Notes: a model not told the origin generated them from the sequence alone. DNA of 64,000 bases from Henningerozyma blattae CBS 6284 (GCF_000315915.1 NC_020187.1:434001-498000), one strand, 5' to 3'; shown: positions 18,496 through 28,350, counted from the stretch's first letter. Numbers and translations: made by a program.

Positions 18496-20967
18496 ATGTC
18501 CAGCCCAGCGCAATCGGTTTCCCGTTCTCGTTCACGCAACGACGTTTACCCTTCCGAGTCAGAATCTAGCTCATCTATCTCTACTGCATCTGCTTCGAAT
18601 GCAAACTTGCCTCAACTTGAACAATTATCAATTAATGGTAATTCTGTTTCTCTCCAACGTAGTGCTCAATTTTCGCTTCGTGATGATTACAACCTTGTAA
18701 GTGCTGATTCTAAGTTGAATGCTCTTCAAGATATTCAAAAAAAGAATATTGCTAGGAGGTTGTCTCAATCCCAAACACAGAACCCTGGAATTAATAAAGC
18801 TGATATTGAGTCAGAAAGTGTAGATCAGACTCCTTTCTGTCCTCAACAAGACGATGCTGACGCTAATGCCATCGCGATGCCCAGGTTCCGTAATCGTACC
18901 TTATCTATGTCAGCGCAAAGTACCATTCCTGATGTTGTAGCACAAGAAAATGATAGCATTGCAAGTTCAAATTCAAGTCAATCGAACAAAAACGGTGCGT
19001 TGGTGAAAGCAACAACTAGCCAAGTGAAAAAGGATGATAGTAAATATAAGATGGGGATGTTGGCTGACGACCCTACTCAGCATATCTTGGAACATCCATC
19101 TCCTGAATTGGTAGAATTGTATTCTAATGTTCAAAAATGTAGAGACTTGAGAAAAAAATATCAAACAGTATCTTTCCAATATGATTCGCAAAATCCTAAA
19201 AATGATGAAGCTAAATGGGAAATATACCCTACACCCCCTAAACCTTCGTATGATCCCGTTTCAAAGACTGTTTTAAAAGTTCAGAATGTTCCCGATCATG
19301 AGATCTTTGATTATGATTCTTGTGAGATACCAGGTATAGATCCTAATTGGGATTTCCAACTGAATTCAGATGATACTTTTTGTGTATTTGCTAAAAATGA
19401 TCCTAATAAAACGTTAATTGATAATAATATCCCCACTTTACGTGATTATTATGTTGATTTAGAAAAAATCATATTAATCTCTTCAGATGGCCCATCTAAA
19501 TCGTTTGCATTTAGAAGATTGCAATATTTAGAAGCTCGTTGGAATCTATATTATCTATTGAATGAATATCATGAGACAAATATATCAAAGAAAAATCCTC
19601 ATAGAGATTTTTATAACGTTAGAAAAGTTGATACTCACGTTCATCATTCAGCTTGTATGAATCAAAAACATCTTTTAAGATTTATTAAACATAAATTAAG
19701 ACATAATGGAGATGAAAAAGTTATCTTTAGAGATGATAAAGTTTTAACTTTGAATCAAGTGTTTGAATCGTTAAATTTGACAGGCTATGATTTATCCATT
19801 GATACTCTAGATATGCATGCCCACAAAGATACTTTCCACAGATTTGATAAATTCAATTTGAAATATAATCCAATTGGTGAATCACGTCTAAGAGAAATAT
19901 TTATGAAAACAGATAATTTCATTCAAGGTCGTTATTTAGCTGAAATTACAAGACAAGTGTTTGCCGATATCGAATATTCAAAATATCAAAATAGTGAATT
20001 TAGAATATCTATTTATGGTAGATCGATTGATGAATGGGATAAATTGGCTACATGGATTATTGATAATAAATTGATTTCTCATAACGTTCGTTGGTTGATT
20101 CAAATCCCTCGTTTATATGGGATATATAAATCAACAGGAATTATATCCAATTTTCAACAGATTTGTACAAATATTTTTAAACCTTTATTTGAGGTTACAC
20201 GTAATCCACAATCGCACCCAAAATTGCATGTTTTCCTACAAAGAGTTATTGGGTTTGATTCAGTGGATGATGAATCGAAAGTTGATAGAAGATTTCATAA
20301 GAAATACCCAATCCCATCTCTTTGGGAATCTTCTCAAAATCCCCCTTATTCATACTACTTATATTATCTATATTCTAATTTGGCTTATTTAAATCAATGG
20401 AGGGCCAAAAGAGGTTTCAATACACTTGTTTTAAGACCGCATTGTGGTGAAGCTGGGGATCCAGAACATTTAATTTCTTCATATTTGGTATCGCATGGGA
20501 TTTCTCATGGTATTTTATTAAGAAAAGTTCCATTTGTTCAATATCTATATTATTTAGATCAAATCGGTATTGCTATGTCACCGTTGTCTAATAATGCATT
20601 ATTTTTAACGTATGATAAAAACCCATTTCCTCATTACTTTAAAAGAGGTTTAAACGTTTCCTTGTCTACTGATGATCCTTTACAATTTTCTTATACCAGA
20701 GAACCTTTAATTGAAGAATATTCAGTTGCTGCACAAATTTACAAATTATCTAACGTTGATATGTGTGAATTAGCAAGAAATTCAGTCTTACAAAGTGGTT
20801 GGGAAACTGAAATTAAAAAACATTGGATAGGTGAAAATTTCACAGTAGATGGAATGGAAGGTAATGATTTGGCTAAGACAAATGTTCCAGACATTAGAAT
20901 TTCTTATAGAGATGACACTTTGAAAACAGAATTAGAACTAGTTAATCATTTTGCAAATTTCACATAA
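18496..20967 (+). CDS. AMD1: Amd1, AMP deaminase
   Basis: This 823-residue enzyme (810 in S. cerevisiae) deaminates AMP to IMP and ammonia, which controls the guanylate/adenylate balance. The N-terminal 180 residues are Ser-rich and poorly conserved. The catalytic TIM-barrel part follows, with the metal-binding HxH in KVDTHVHHSACMNQKHLLRF, the block THRFDKFNLKYNPIGESRLREIF-like segment, RPHCGEAGDPEHL, and the active-site STDDPLQFSYTREPLIEEYSVA. The length and all catalytic blocks are intact. The ATG at 18496 is preceded by an A-rich leader. Its position next to SRC1 matches YML035C. Confidence 0.97.
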   Translation: MSSPAQSVSRSRSRNDVYPSESESSSSISTASASNANLPQLEQLSINGNSVSLQRSAQFSLRDDYNLVSADSKLNALQDIQKKNIARRLSQSQTQNPGINKADIESESVDQTPFCPQQDDADANAIAMPRFRNRTLSMSAQSTIPDVVAQENDSIASSNSSQSNKNGALVKATTSQVKKDDSKYKMGMLADDPTQHILEHPSPELVELYSNVQKCRDLRKKYQTVSFQYDSQNPKNDEAKWEIYPTPPKPSYDPVSKTVLKVQNVPDHEIFDYDSCEIPGIDPNWDFQLNSDDTFCVFAKNDPNKTLIDNNIPTLRDYYVDLEKIILISSDGPSKSFAFRRLQYLEARWNLYYLLNEYHETNISKKNPHRDFYNVRKVDTHVHHSACMNQKHLLRFIKHKLRHNGDEKVIFRDDKVLTLNQVFESLNLTGYDLSIDTLDMHAHKDTFHRFDKFNLKYNPIGESRLREIFMKTDNFIQGRYLAEITRQVFADIEYSKYQNSEFRISIYGRSIDEWDKLATWIIDNKLISHNVRWLIQIPRLYGIYKSTGIISNFQQICTNIFKPLFEVTRNPQSHPKLHVFLQRVIGFDSVDDESKVDRRFHKKYPIPSLWESSQNPPYSYYLYYLYSNLAYLNQWRAKRGFNTLVLRPHCGEAGDPEHLISSYLVSHGISHGILLRKVPFVQYLYYLDQIGIAMSPLSNNALFLTYDKNPFPHYFKRGLNVSLSTDDPLQFSYTREPLIEEYSVAAQIYKLSNVDMCELARNSVLQSGWETEIKKHWIGENFTVDGMEGNDLAKTNVPDIRISYRDDTLKTELELVNHFANFT

Positions 20968-21337
20968 GAATACCCTGAGTTGTTTAGAAAATAAATCTCA
21001 TAGAAGTCGATAATAATAATGTGACCAAACCAAATAAATACAAAAACATTTTTTTCTAATTATAAGTAATTTTTCACACTTTTTTGTATGTATATTTATA
21101 TTTATATATATATATATATATTTATTCTTTATTCTAACTAATTTTATTTACTGACGTTTTGCAATATTTCGGGATTTTTAGTTACATCTTTCGCAACCTA
21201 CATACGCAGGCTTTACATTTTTCAATATACATATTGATAAAAAATAAAAAGATATGTAAGCATACATTTAAAAATGTAAATATAAGATTAAGCCAAGCCA
21301 TCTAAAATAATAGCTTAATCAATTTTAAAAATTAAAA
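20968..21337. other. AMD1/TFB3 spacer
   Basis: This is AT-rich DNA with a TA-alternating run at about 21087-21122 and several A/T tracts. It holds the AMD1 terminator and the TFB3 promoter; I see no gene. Confidence 0.45.
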
Positions 21338-22422
21338 AGTATGTATAAACGACTTTACTATTATTTTTAATTTAACTTTATTTATTTTCTGAATCATATT
21401 TTATTAACAAGCCATAATTATTAGATAATAAGTCTAATAATGTAAAACTTATAAATTTAGTGGATGATTATGAAGAAAATAAGGACATGTGTCCTATCTG
21501 TAAAACTGATAGATATTTATCACCAGATGTGAAATTCTTAGTCAATCCTGAATGTTATCATAAAATTTGTGAATCATGTGTAGATCGTATCTTTAGTTTG
21601 GGTCCAGCTCAATGTCCATATAAGAATTGTAGTAAAATTTTAAGAAAAAATAAATTTAAGACTCAAATTTTTGATGACGTTGCTGTAGAAAAAGAAGTTG
21701 ATATTAGAAAAAGAGTCTTTAATGTATTTAATAAAACGTTAAAGGATTTTGATAACAATTTGGATGAATTCAATAAATATTTAGAAGAAATTGAAGATAT
21801 GGTCTATAATTTAGATCATGGTATTGATGTTGCAAAGACAGAAGAAAAAGTTCGTACATACGAAGAGTTAAATAAGCAATTGATTATAGCCAATATTGAA
21901 AGAAATAAAGAAGATCTAGAAAACTTTCAGCAAAGAGAACAATTCGAAAAGGAAATTAAACTGAAAAAGAGAATGCTAGAGAAACAAATAAGAGAAGAAG
22001 ATCGTTCAAATAAAGAATGGGTGAAGAAAGAAATTGTAAATAGATTGGAAAAGGATGAAAATGAGGATGTGGATGATGTAATTAAAGGTGTTAAAAATAC
22101 TGTTAAATTGAAAAAATCTTCTGCTCGTAGAAAATTGGAGGAATTAAACAGAGTATTGAAGAACAATCCTTACATAAATTCAAATTCTAAAAGCAGAAAT
22201 AAAGATAAAACCCCATTCACACCTTTCAATGGTGATAAGGATATTCACCCAAGATACAAATTAGACAAAGAAGCTTATAATGACCCATTCATTAAAGGGT
22301 TGTCTACAAGAAAGGAGTTTATTGCTTCTGGGTTTAGATCGGAATATATTTACGCAAGAGTCCTTACAGAAGCTTTTATGGGCTTAGGCTGTGTAATAAA
22401 TGAAGAATTGCAAGCAACTTAA
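21338..22422 (+). CDS. TFB3: Tfb3, RING-finger assembly subunit of TFIIH/TFIIK (start codon apparently split by an intron)
   Basis: The conserved frame reads DDYEENKDMCPICKTDRYLSPD from 21463. It has a C3HC4 RING (Cys11, Cys14 ... CPYKNC), a coiled-coil centre and the C-terminal FIASGFRSEYIYARVLTEAFMGLGCV, as expected of Tfb3, which bridges the Kin28-Ccl1 kinase to core TFIIH. No ATG lies in frame upstream; the codon before the conserved start is GTG. A donor GTATGT at 21339, a TATTAAC branch-like site at 21402-21408 and an acceptor TTTAG ending at 21460 would remove 122 nt and join A (21338) to TG (21461), creating ATG GAT GAT. The product is then 320 residues (321 in S. cerevisiae). If there is no splicing, the first in-frame ATG is 21487, losing nine residues. 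Confidence 0.9.
21339..21460 (+). other. Predicted TFB3 leader intron splitting the AUG
   Basis: The intron has a perfect GTATGT donor, a TATTAAC variant branch site 52 nt before the acceptor, and a TTTAG acceptor. The exon-1 frame upstream has a stop (TAA at 21326-21328), so the start is the junction ATG itself. A nearer TAG lies 14 nt after the branch site, so acceptor choice needs testing. Confidence 0.65.
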
Positions 22423-22747
22423 AATATTAAAATTAGAAGCAGCCACTTTTTTAAAACTTTGAGAATAACGAAAATATCTTAGTTATTTCAAACCATTGCA
22501 TGATACGAACATTTTAGCATAGATTTTATATCATAGTATTTATATAATTATATAATAATGAGCTTGGTCGAGCAGGCACTGATATTTGAAAACTGAAGCA
22601 TGAAATGGTTGTAACGATCTTAATGTTCTGTCGTTTATGTAAATATGCCTTCCAAAATAGCAAATTATCAGATATATTTCATATATTAATTAATTTCATA
22701 TATAAAAATATTCTAATTATTAAGTATTCCAAAAACTCCGAGTATGA
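22423..22747. other. TFB3/CGI121 convergent spacer
   Basis: This is 325 bp of AT-rich DNA with a slightly GC-richer centre near 22560-22650. I see no gene or convincing RNA structure. Confidence 0.45.
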
Positions 22748-23386
22748 TTAGAGACCTCTTAACTGAATAGCATTGACAGCGGCCTGGGCAATATCTGAAT
22801 CATCATCAGGTTTGAAGTTAGTATCTAGTTTGTATGCCTTTAGTGAAAAATTAAATAATCATTTTCAAAAAAATGAATGAAAAAAAATGTTTTGTTAGTA
22901 ATTAATCAGATAAACAGTATTGTCGGAATGTTTTAGTTAACATACTTTTCTAATGGCTTTCATATCACAAATTTTTTGCAGATTTTCATTATTTAACTCG
23001 ATTTCTTCACCTTTGAGAAGAGCATTGAATTCTTTATTTAAATCATTGTTAATTTGATTTTCTAAGATGGAAACTATAACTAAATTTTTGGTATTAGCAT
23101 TTATACCAAATTTTTTAAAATTTTGAGTAATATTGGAGTTTTGAGACAGACATAACAATAATTCCGAATTTATTGATTTAGTTTTTATTCTATTAAATTT
23201 ATATTCAACCAATACTCTATATATAGCGGAATAAATTTGTTCAACTGAACAAATTAAAGTAGTATCAATTAAAGAATAAGGTATATTTGCAATATCTTTA
23301 ACTAAATCTTCTCCGTTTTCAATATTTGAAAATAGTGACGCAGAAATAGTAAAATCTGGGAATTGAGGCAACTTTGATACTAGCAT
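22748..23386 (-). CDS. CGI121: Cgi121, EKC/KEOPS complex subunit, two exons
   Basis: Exon 1 runs from 23386 to 22946 (147 codons) and exon 2 from 22837 to 22748 (29 codons and stop), joining in phase 0 to 176 residues (181 in S. cerevisiae). The N-terminus MLVSKLPQFPDFTISASLF, the internal CSVEQIYSAIYRVLVEYKFN and LNENLQKICD-like region, and the spliced ending KLDTNFKPDDDSD...VNAIQLRGL all match the Cgi121/TPRKB family. The EKC/KEOPS complex makes t6A37 in tRNAs and also affects telomeres and transcription; Cgi121 binds the Bud32 kinase and tRNA 3' ends. The intron sits at the same late position as in S. cerevisiae YML036W. It is divergent from the YML037C-like gene. Confidence 0.93.
22838..22945 (-). 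other. CGI121 intron
   Basis: On the minus strand it has a GTATGT donor directly after the AGAAAA exon end, a perfect TACTAAC branch point at 22894-22900 and an acceptor CTAAAG ending at 22838. It is 108 nt long. Confidence 0.92.
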
Positions 23387-23645
23387 ATGAGATATGGTTC
23401 TATGAATGTTTTCTATAATAGATGATTATCTAAATTTCGTTTACCTCATCACTTTGTCAAAGATTCCAATATGTTTTTTCAATAGCCAATAGTACTACCT
23501 TACTCGTTAATTCAAGAACTGGAAAAACGAAAAAAATAATAAAAGCTAGCCGAATCTGGAATTTGGGGTAAAAAGATTGTATAACGAAGAATTAAGTCAT
23601 ATCTTGGCAAGAACTTTATTTAAAATACCAAAATTGAATATAGAT

Positions 23646-24962
23646 ATGGAAACTGGCCAAACTCTAGGGACAATTAATGGATTGTTAGATGATATCTTTG
23701 GCGAAAATTGTAATTTAAAAGAGGATGGCGGTAAAGTCAACGATAATAAAATTCCAGATACATGTACCAAGGAGAATGTTCGAGATAATGAGGAGTATTA
23801 TCTAATAGAGTTGCTAAATAATGGTGCTCATACACGTAGTATTATGAATAAACTATTCTATTCATATCATAAAAATGATTATAATATTGTTGATCCTCTG
23901 CCAAATAATGACGATAGTGGTGGATCTATCAATATCAATAAAGATACTATTCTTACTGATAGAAGCTCCCAAATAGCAAAAAAATGGGCTATTGAAGAAG
24001 AATTTAATACTAGTAATTCAGATACAATATTACAGATGGAAATGCCCTTAATGTTTTCATGGAATTCTAAAGCAGGAGGAATTGGTGATACACGAAAAGT
24101 TAGTAGTCCTACTTCTGATATAGGTTCTAAGTCATTTAATGGTAGTGCTCCAATACAATCTACAAATCAAAAATTATTTGAAGCAGCTACTTGGGGCTTA
24201 CATAAGATTAATCAAGAAAGATTGCGATGGAAACATGACGACAAAGAGGATAGCAAGGGGCTCGGAGAATCCTCCAAAAATGTTAATTCTACTACTAATC
24301 CTGATGTACGTTCATTTTATGATAAGAATTCATCTTTTAAAGTAGATCCCTTACAAGTGTTTGTTCCAAGAGAATTAAAGAAACCAAAGAATTTAGATTC
24401 CACCAAGAATGATGGTAAAAATAAAAAATCACATAAAAAGAAAAGTATATTCTGGTTTGTTGGAGGCGGAAGTGTTAGAAGTAAAAATAAACATAATAAA
24501 AAGAATAAGAATGATGATGATACTACTATATCTGATAATGTAATTGGGACCTCTGAAAACAATTTAGAAATTACTGCAGACGCTACTAATACAGAAAACG
24601 TATTATTTAATCTTGCTAGTGGTGATATGTCACAAGAATATTTAAAAGAAACTGGTATCGAAGTTATTTCGGATGCAGATATACTTGGCCCCAAACAGTC
24701 GCATATCACGGAAAGTATCACTGCTGGTAATTCTGAAGATTCCAAAGTTACCCTCAATTCCTTCCAGTTAACAACTAATCAAGAATTTGAACAAAATAGG
24801 ACTAGATCCTTATCCACTACTAATAACATTCCTCCTCCTCCTCCTCCTCCTCCTCCTCCTCCTCCTCCTCCTCCTCCTCTACCACCAAATATCATAGCCG
24901 ATTTCGAGGCGTTAACATTATCACCTCACAATGAAAATAAATACCACCATATTGAAGACTAA
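23646..24962 (+). CDS. YML037C-like protein of unknown function, poly-proline and basic regions
   Basis: This is placed as the positional counterpart of S. cerevisiae YML037C (between CGI121 and YMD8); no enzymatic domain is recognised. I start at the first in-frame ATG (METGQTLGTINGLLDDIFGE). However, the frame is open back to 23550 and reads YNEELSHILARTLFKIPKLNID just before it, which looks like real protein, so initiation could be at a non-AUG codon (TTG at 23577). A Lys-rich segment follows (KNKKSHKKKSIFW, KNKHNKKNKN). Near the end there is a run of about 16 prolines encoded by CCT repeats (24832-24880), typical of SH3- or EVH1-binding ligands. A coding-like frame continues in +1 after the stop, so the true C-terminus may be longer. 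Confidence 0.6.
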   Translation: METGQTLGTINGLLDDIFGENCNLKEDGGKVNDNKIPDTCTKENVRDNEEYYLIELLNNGAHTRSIMNKLFYSYHKNDYNIVDPLPNNDDSGGSININKDTILTDRSSQIAKKWAIEEEFNTSNSDTILQMEMPLMFSWNSKAGGIGDTRKVSSPTSDIGSKSFNGSAPIQSTNQKLFEAATWGLHKINQERLRWKHDDKEDSKGLGESSKNVNSTTNPDVRSFYDKNSSFKVDPLQVFVPRELKKPKNLDSTKNDGKNKKSHKKKSIFWFVGGGSVRSKNKHNKKNKNDDDTTISDNVIGTSENNLEITADATNTENVLFNLASGDMSQEYLKETGIEVISDADILGPKQSHITESITAGNSEDSKVTLNSFQLTTNQEFEQNRTRSLSTTNNIPPPPPPPPPPPPPPPPLPPNIIADFEALTLSPHNENKYHHIED

Positions 24963-25143
24963 TATTCCACAACCCCCAAGATATGCATCTCAAGGATCTG
25001 ATTCATCTGATTTCTTCAATCTAGATGATACAAATAATACCAGTTCAGATGGAAATAATAGTGCGCCGTCCTATGCGTCATCAACTCCAGCAGGTCTATC
25101 GTTATCCTCATTTGCCGTACTACAACCAAAAAAGAAGACATAA
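24931..25143 (+). pseudogene. Possible frameshifted C-terminus of the YML037C-like gene
   Basis: A 70-codon frame overlaps the end of the preceding gene by 32 bases in the +1 frame. It reads [22 protein letters not shown] and ends LSLSSFAVLQPKKKT. Its composition is that of a yeast protein tail and not of random AT-rich DNA, and Pro-rich content follows on from the poly-Pro run upstream. It could be the displaced C-terminus of that gene (true frameshift, programmed shift or sequencing error). It is not an independent gene in my view. Confidence 0.4.
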
Positions 25144-25453
25144 AAAGAGTAGTACTCCTTGGTTTTTTAAATATATAAATATTCAAGTGTTTACCTAGTT
25201 TTTTTTTTTTATTGTTTTTATTTTTTTATTGTTTTTTTTTTAGTTTTAATGTCGCACTGTTTTATATCTGGCACGAAGTCAGTTTTCGGCTAGGCTTACA
25301 GACTCTAAAGTATTATATATTTTAAAAAAAAAATAAGTGATCTTTATTTATTAATACCAGAAGAAATAAAGGGAAAGGAAAGCTAACTAATAGCCTAGTC
25401 CAATTCACATCAATTTAAGCTAGCACAAACAGAGAAAGATAGTGTCCTTTACA
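25144..25453. other. Spacer before MRPL28
   Basis: It contains long T-runs at about 25200-25242 (terminator-like for the upstream gene) and an A-run near 25323-25333. I see no gene. Confidence 0.45.
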
Positions 25454-25852
25454 ATGTCAAAAGTATTTGTCCGTTTTAAGCGTACTCAGCCGGCCACTGC
25501 AGCCATTTTACATGCCCAGAAGATGGCAACCCAATTGAGTGTTATCACAGCCTCTCGTAAAGCACCACGTCTATTAAAACTTCGCCCTGAAGATCTTATA
25601 CGTCATCAGACTGTAACTAAAGCATGGTCTCTATTTCAAGCAGAAGAACGAGCTGAACAAGAAGCTCAATTACGAAACCAATACCAATCCACACTTGATG
25701 CAGTGGAACTTTTACAGAAAATAAGTCCACGTCTTTACAAGTCTGTCACTACACCAGATAACAATATCACTGTGTTTCCAAGGGGTGGTCTTAGAACACC
25801 TACAGAATACCCTCCTACTATAGTGTGGCGCTACCAAATCAAGCCAAATTAG
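25454..25852 (+). CDS. MRPL28: Mitochondrial large-subunit ribosomal protein Mrpl28 (mL40)
   Basis: This 132-residue, basic protein (147 in S. cerevisiae) has the family core QLSVITASRKAPRLLKLRPEDLIRHQTV, a helical Glu/Gln-rich middle (FQAEERAEQEAQLRNQY) and the ending EYPPTIVWRYQIKPN. mL40 is a structural protein of the mitochondrial 54S subunit. The N-terminus is basic and serves as targeting sequence. The start is the ATG at 25454. In S. cerevisiae it is YDR462W, two genes from TFB3, with the a-factor gene MFA1 between; I find no MFA1-like CaaX peptide here. Confidence 0.9.
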   Translation: MSKVFVRFKRTQPATAAILHAQKMATQLSVITASRKAPRLLKLRPEDLIRHQTVTKAWSLFQAEERAEQEAQLRNQYQSTLDAVELLQKISPRLYKSVTTPDNNITVFPRGGLRTPTEYPPTIVWRYQIKPN

Positions 25853-26742
25853 CACGTGTTCGAGTTGAAGGACGGGTAACCAGACTACTTAATGCCATGT
25901 TCACTTTTTACTCTTTTGGTAACTCATGAAATTAATGAAATTAATGAAATTTTCCAAAATTGTATTCCACTACTGAACTGTAAATTGACCTAGATATCTT
26001 GAAATTTGAAAATTTTGATGAATCGGGTTCTAAATGTTAAGCGTAGTAAATGCAATGAGCAATATAATTTGGATTCAGAAGTTGTAAATCCCTTAGATGT
26101 CTAATAAGATCAATTGAAAGTCACATCATATAATCATATCAACAATGAAATACTTGTATATAAACATTTTTTCTTTATTATGTAGCTTTTACTATTTATT
26201 CTTGTAATTAATTATTGGGTTTGTTTCAGAACTTGAAAAGTCTCGATTGCTTTTTTTTTTTCAGTTTTACCATACATTAATTAGTCAAGAGCTAAGTGGT
26301 ATAATACTAATATCAATTGTACAGTATTATTTCTTTTTCTTACTTTATTGTGCGGTGGCAAATCTCATTTTAGTTATTCTAATAATAAACAGAAGAGGTA
26401 GATACCTTAATTGGATACTCTTTCGTATCAAGTAAATTCGAGTCAGCTTGATTATTATTAGTCCATCTCATTAATTGTTTTAGTATTTTATAAGAAAACA
26501 AAACTAACTAACTAATTACTAAATTATTATTTGTATCTCTAGTATTTTCATTGCAGATCGTTTTTTCAAGAGATATATACAATAAAGTTCCTACCAAACC
26601 TTTGTCTTTGGCAAATCTCAAACTATTATTTACTAAATCAAACGGCATCTCTATAAACAATTTTTTTTTTAATTTTAGGATACTTATTTGTCCCTCTCCT
26701 GTATCCATCACTTGTGTTTCATAAAGTCAATAACAAATCATC
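25853..26742. other. MRPL28/YMD8 intergenic region
   Basis: CACGTG directly follows the MRPL28 stop (25853-25858), and a Reb1-type CGGGTAA lies at 25873-25879; the pair may act in termination or insulation. A triple GAAATTAAT-type repeat is at about 25927-25953. A 66-codon minus-strand frame (26508-26708) begins only 34 bp from YMD8 and is not accepted as a gene. Confidence 0.45.
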
Positions 26743-28350
26743 ATGTCAACAAATCAATTAGCAATATTTATTGCTGGTTGGTATGTTTGTTCAATTTCAT
26801 TGTCATTATATAACAAATGGATGTTTGATCCAACTAAAGGGTTGAAAATACCGTACCCAATATTGATCACATCCTTTCATCAATTAACTCTATGGATTTT
26901 ATCATTTATATATATACGATGGAGAAAATATTATTACACTAATGAAAAATATATCAAGCATCCTAAAAATTATTTGAAATATATTTTAAAATTTATTATT
27001 CCAACAGCTATTGCTACAGCAGGTGATATTGGTTTTTCAAATGTTTCATTTAAATTTATACCATTAACAATTTATACAGTAGTCAAATCTTCTAGTATTG
27101 CATTTGTTCTACTGTTTGGATGTTTATTTAAATTAGAAGTTTTCCATTGGAACTTGGTAACAATTATTATGGGGATGATCTTTGGAGTTGGTTTAATGTT
27201 TTATTCACCATCTCAAAATTCTTCTTCACAAACTACAGATACCAACTCACAGTCACATATAATTATTGGTGTGGTTCTAGTATTGATTAGTAGTTGTCTA
27301 TCTGGTTTAAGATGGGTATATACTCAATTAATTTTACGTAAAGGTTCAATGAATTTACAATATTCTTCTGTACCTGTTGATTCAAGGTCCGAAATTGATT
27401 CTCACCCAGTGCATACAAGAGAAATTAGTCAACATTCATTAATGGATGAAAATGCTTATCTTGAACATGGTCATAATGAAATATCAGAATCCATTAAAGA
27501 TAATGATAAATTCAGTATGTCAACAATAACAAAAAATAATAATAATAATAATACCAATAGTAGCAGTGGTGTATCATCAAAATCCAATTCTAATACTATT
27601 ACTATCACCCCACTAAATGCGGCAAATGAAGAATTACCAAAGAAAAAACATCCAATTTATACAATTAATGAATTGGGACCATATATGTTTTCAATTTTAT
27701 TAGTCACGTCATTAATAATTGAATCACCATTCCCCCATATTTTCCATTCTAATTTATTTAAAAATACCATAGAGGAAGATCATACCTTTTTTTCAATCTT
27801 TAAAGGTATTATTTTATTAATCCTACCTGGGATTCAAGTATTTTTCATGACATTATGTGAATTTGGTATATTACAAATCTCTAAAGTATTAACACTATCC
27901 ATTGCAGGTGTTGCTAAAGAAGTATTAACTATTATTTTCAGTATGATACTTTTACATGAAAAAATTAAAGGTTGGCAAAATTGGATGGGTATATTTATTA
28001 TATTAAGTGATGTTGTTTATTATAATTATTTTAGATATGTGACGGATAAAAAAGATGATAAATATATTAATTCGACAATTATTCCACAAGAAAATCAAGG
28101 ATTAGATGATAGAGAACCTGAATTAATTGTGGAAGAACAAAATAGATATGGTATAAATATGAGTCCAAATCATAGTGGTAGAATGTCTGGTAATAAAATT
28201 GCATCTAAACATAACAATTCGCATTTGAATAGTAATAATTCACCAGATTCAAATAGATCTACAAATTGGGATATTCATTTACAAACTTTAAGCGATAATG
28301 AATTGTTTGATAATGAAGTGAATTCCATTGGACAAAGATTAGAAACTTAA
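26743..28350 (+). CDS. YMD8: Ymd8, triose-phosphate-translocator/nucleotide-sugar transporter family membrane protein
   Basis: The product is 535 residues with about ten hydrophobic segments in two halves. The first half contains WYVCSISLSLYNKWMFDPTKGL and PTAIATAGDIGFSNVSFKFIPLTIYTVVKSSSIAFVLLFGC; the second contains LILPGIQVFFMTLCEFGILQ and the VAKEVLTIIFSMILLHE block. These are hallmarks of the TPT/NST (SLC35-like) family. A hydrophilic Asn/Ser-rich loop (about residues 205-300) separates the halves, and a long hydrophilic tail makes it larger than S. cerevisiae Ymd8 (442). The Golgi/COPI-vesicle location is known for the family member, while the substrate is unknown. Order matches YML038. 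Confidence 0.9.
   Translation: MSTNQLAIFIAGWYVCSISLSLYNKWMFDPTKGLKIPYPILITSFHQLTLWILSFIYIRWRKYYYTNEKYIKHPKNYLKYILKFIIPTAIATAGDIGFSNVSFKFIPLTIYTVVKSSSIAFVLLFGCLFKLEVFHWNLVTIIMGMIFGVGLMFYSPSQNSSSQTTDTNSQSHIIIGVVLVLISSCLSGLRWVYTQLILRKGSMNLQYSSVPVDSRSEIDSHPVHTREISQHSLMDENAYLEHGHNEISESIKDNDKFSMSTITKNNNNNNTNSSSGVSSKSNSNTITITPLNAANEELPKKKHPIYTINELGPYMFSILLVTSLIIESPFPHIFHSNLFKNTIEEDHTFFSIFKGIILLILPGIQVFFMTLCEFGILQISKVLTLSIAGVAKEVLTIIFSMILLHEKIKGWQNWMGIFIILSDVVYYNYFRYVTDKKDDKYINSTIIPQENQGLDDREPELIVEEQNRYGINMSPNHSGRMSGNKIASKHNNSHLNSNNSPDSNRSTNWDIHLQTLSDNELFDNEVNSIGQRLET

Noticed and set aside
26508..26708. 66-codon minus-strand frame next to YMD8
   Set aside because: Its ATG is only 34 bp from the YMD8 ATG, leaving no room for promoters, and it has no recognisable relative. 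A small gene cannot be fully excluded.
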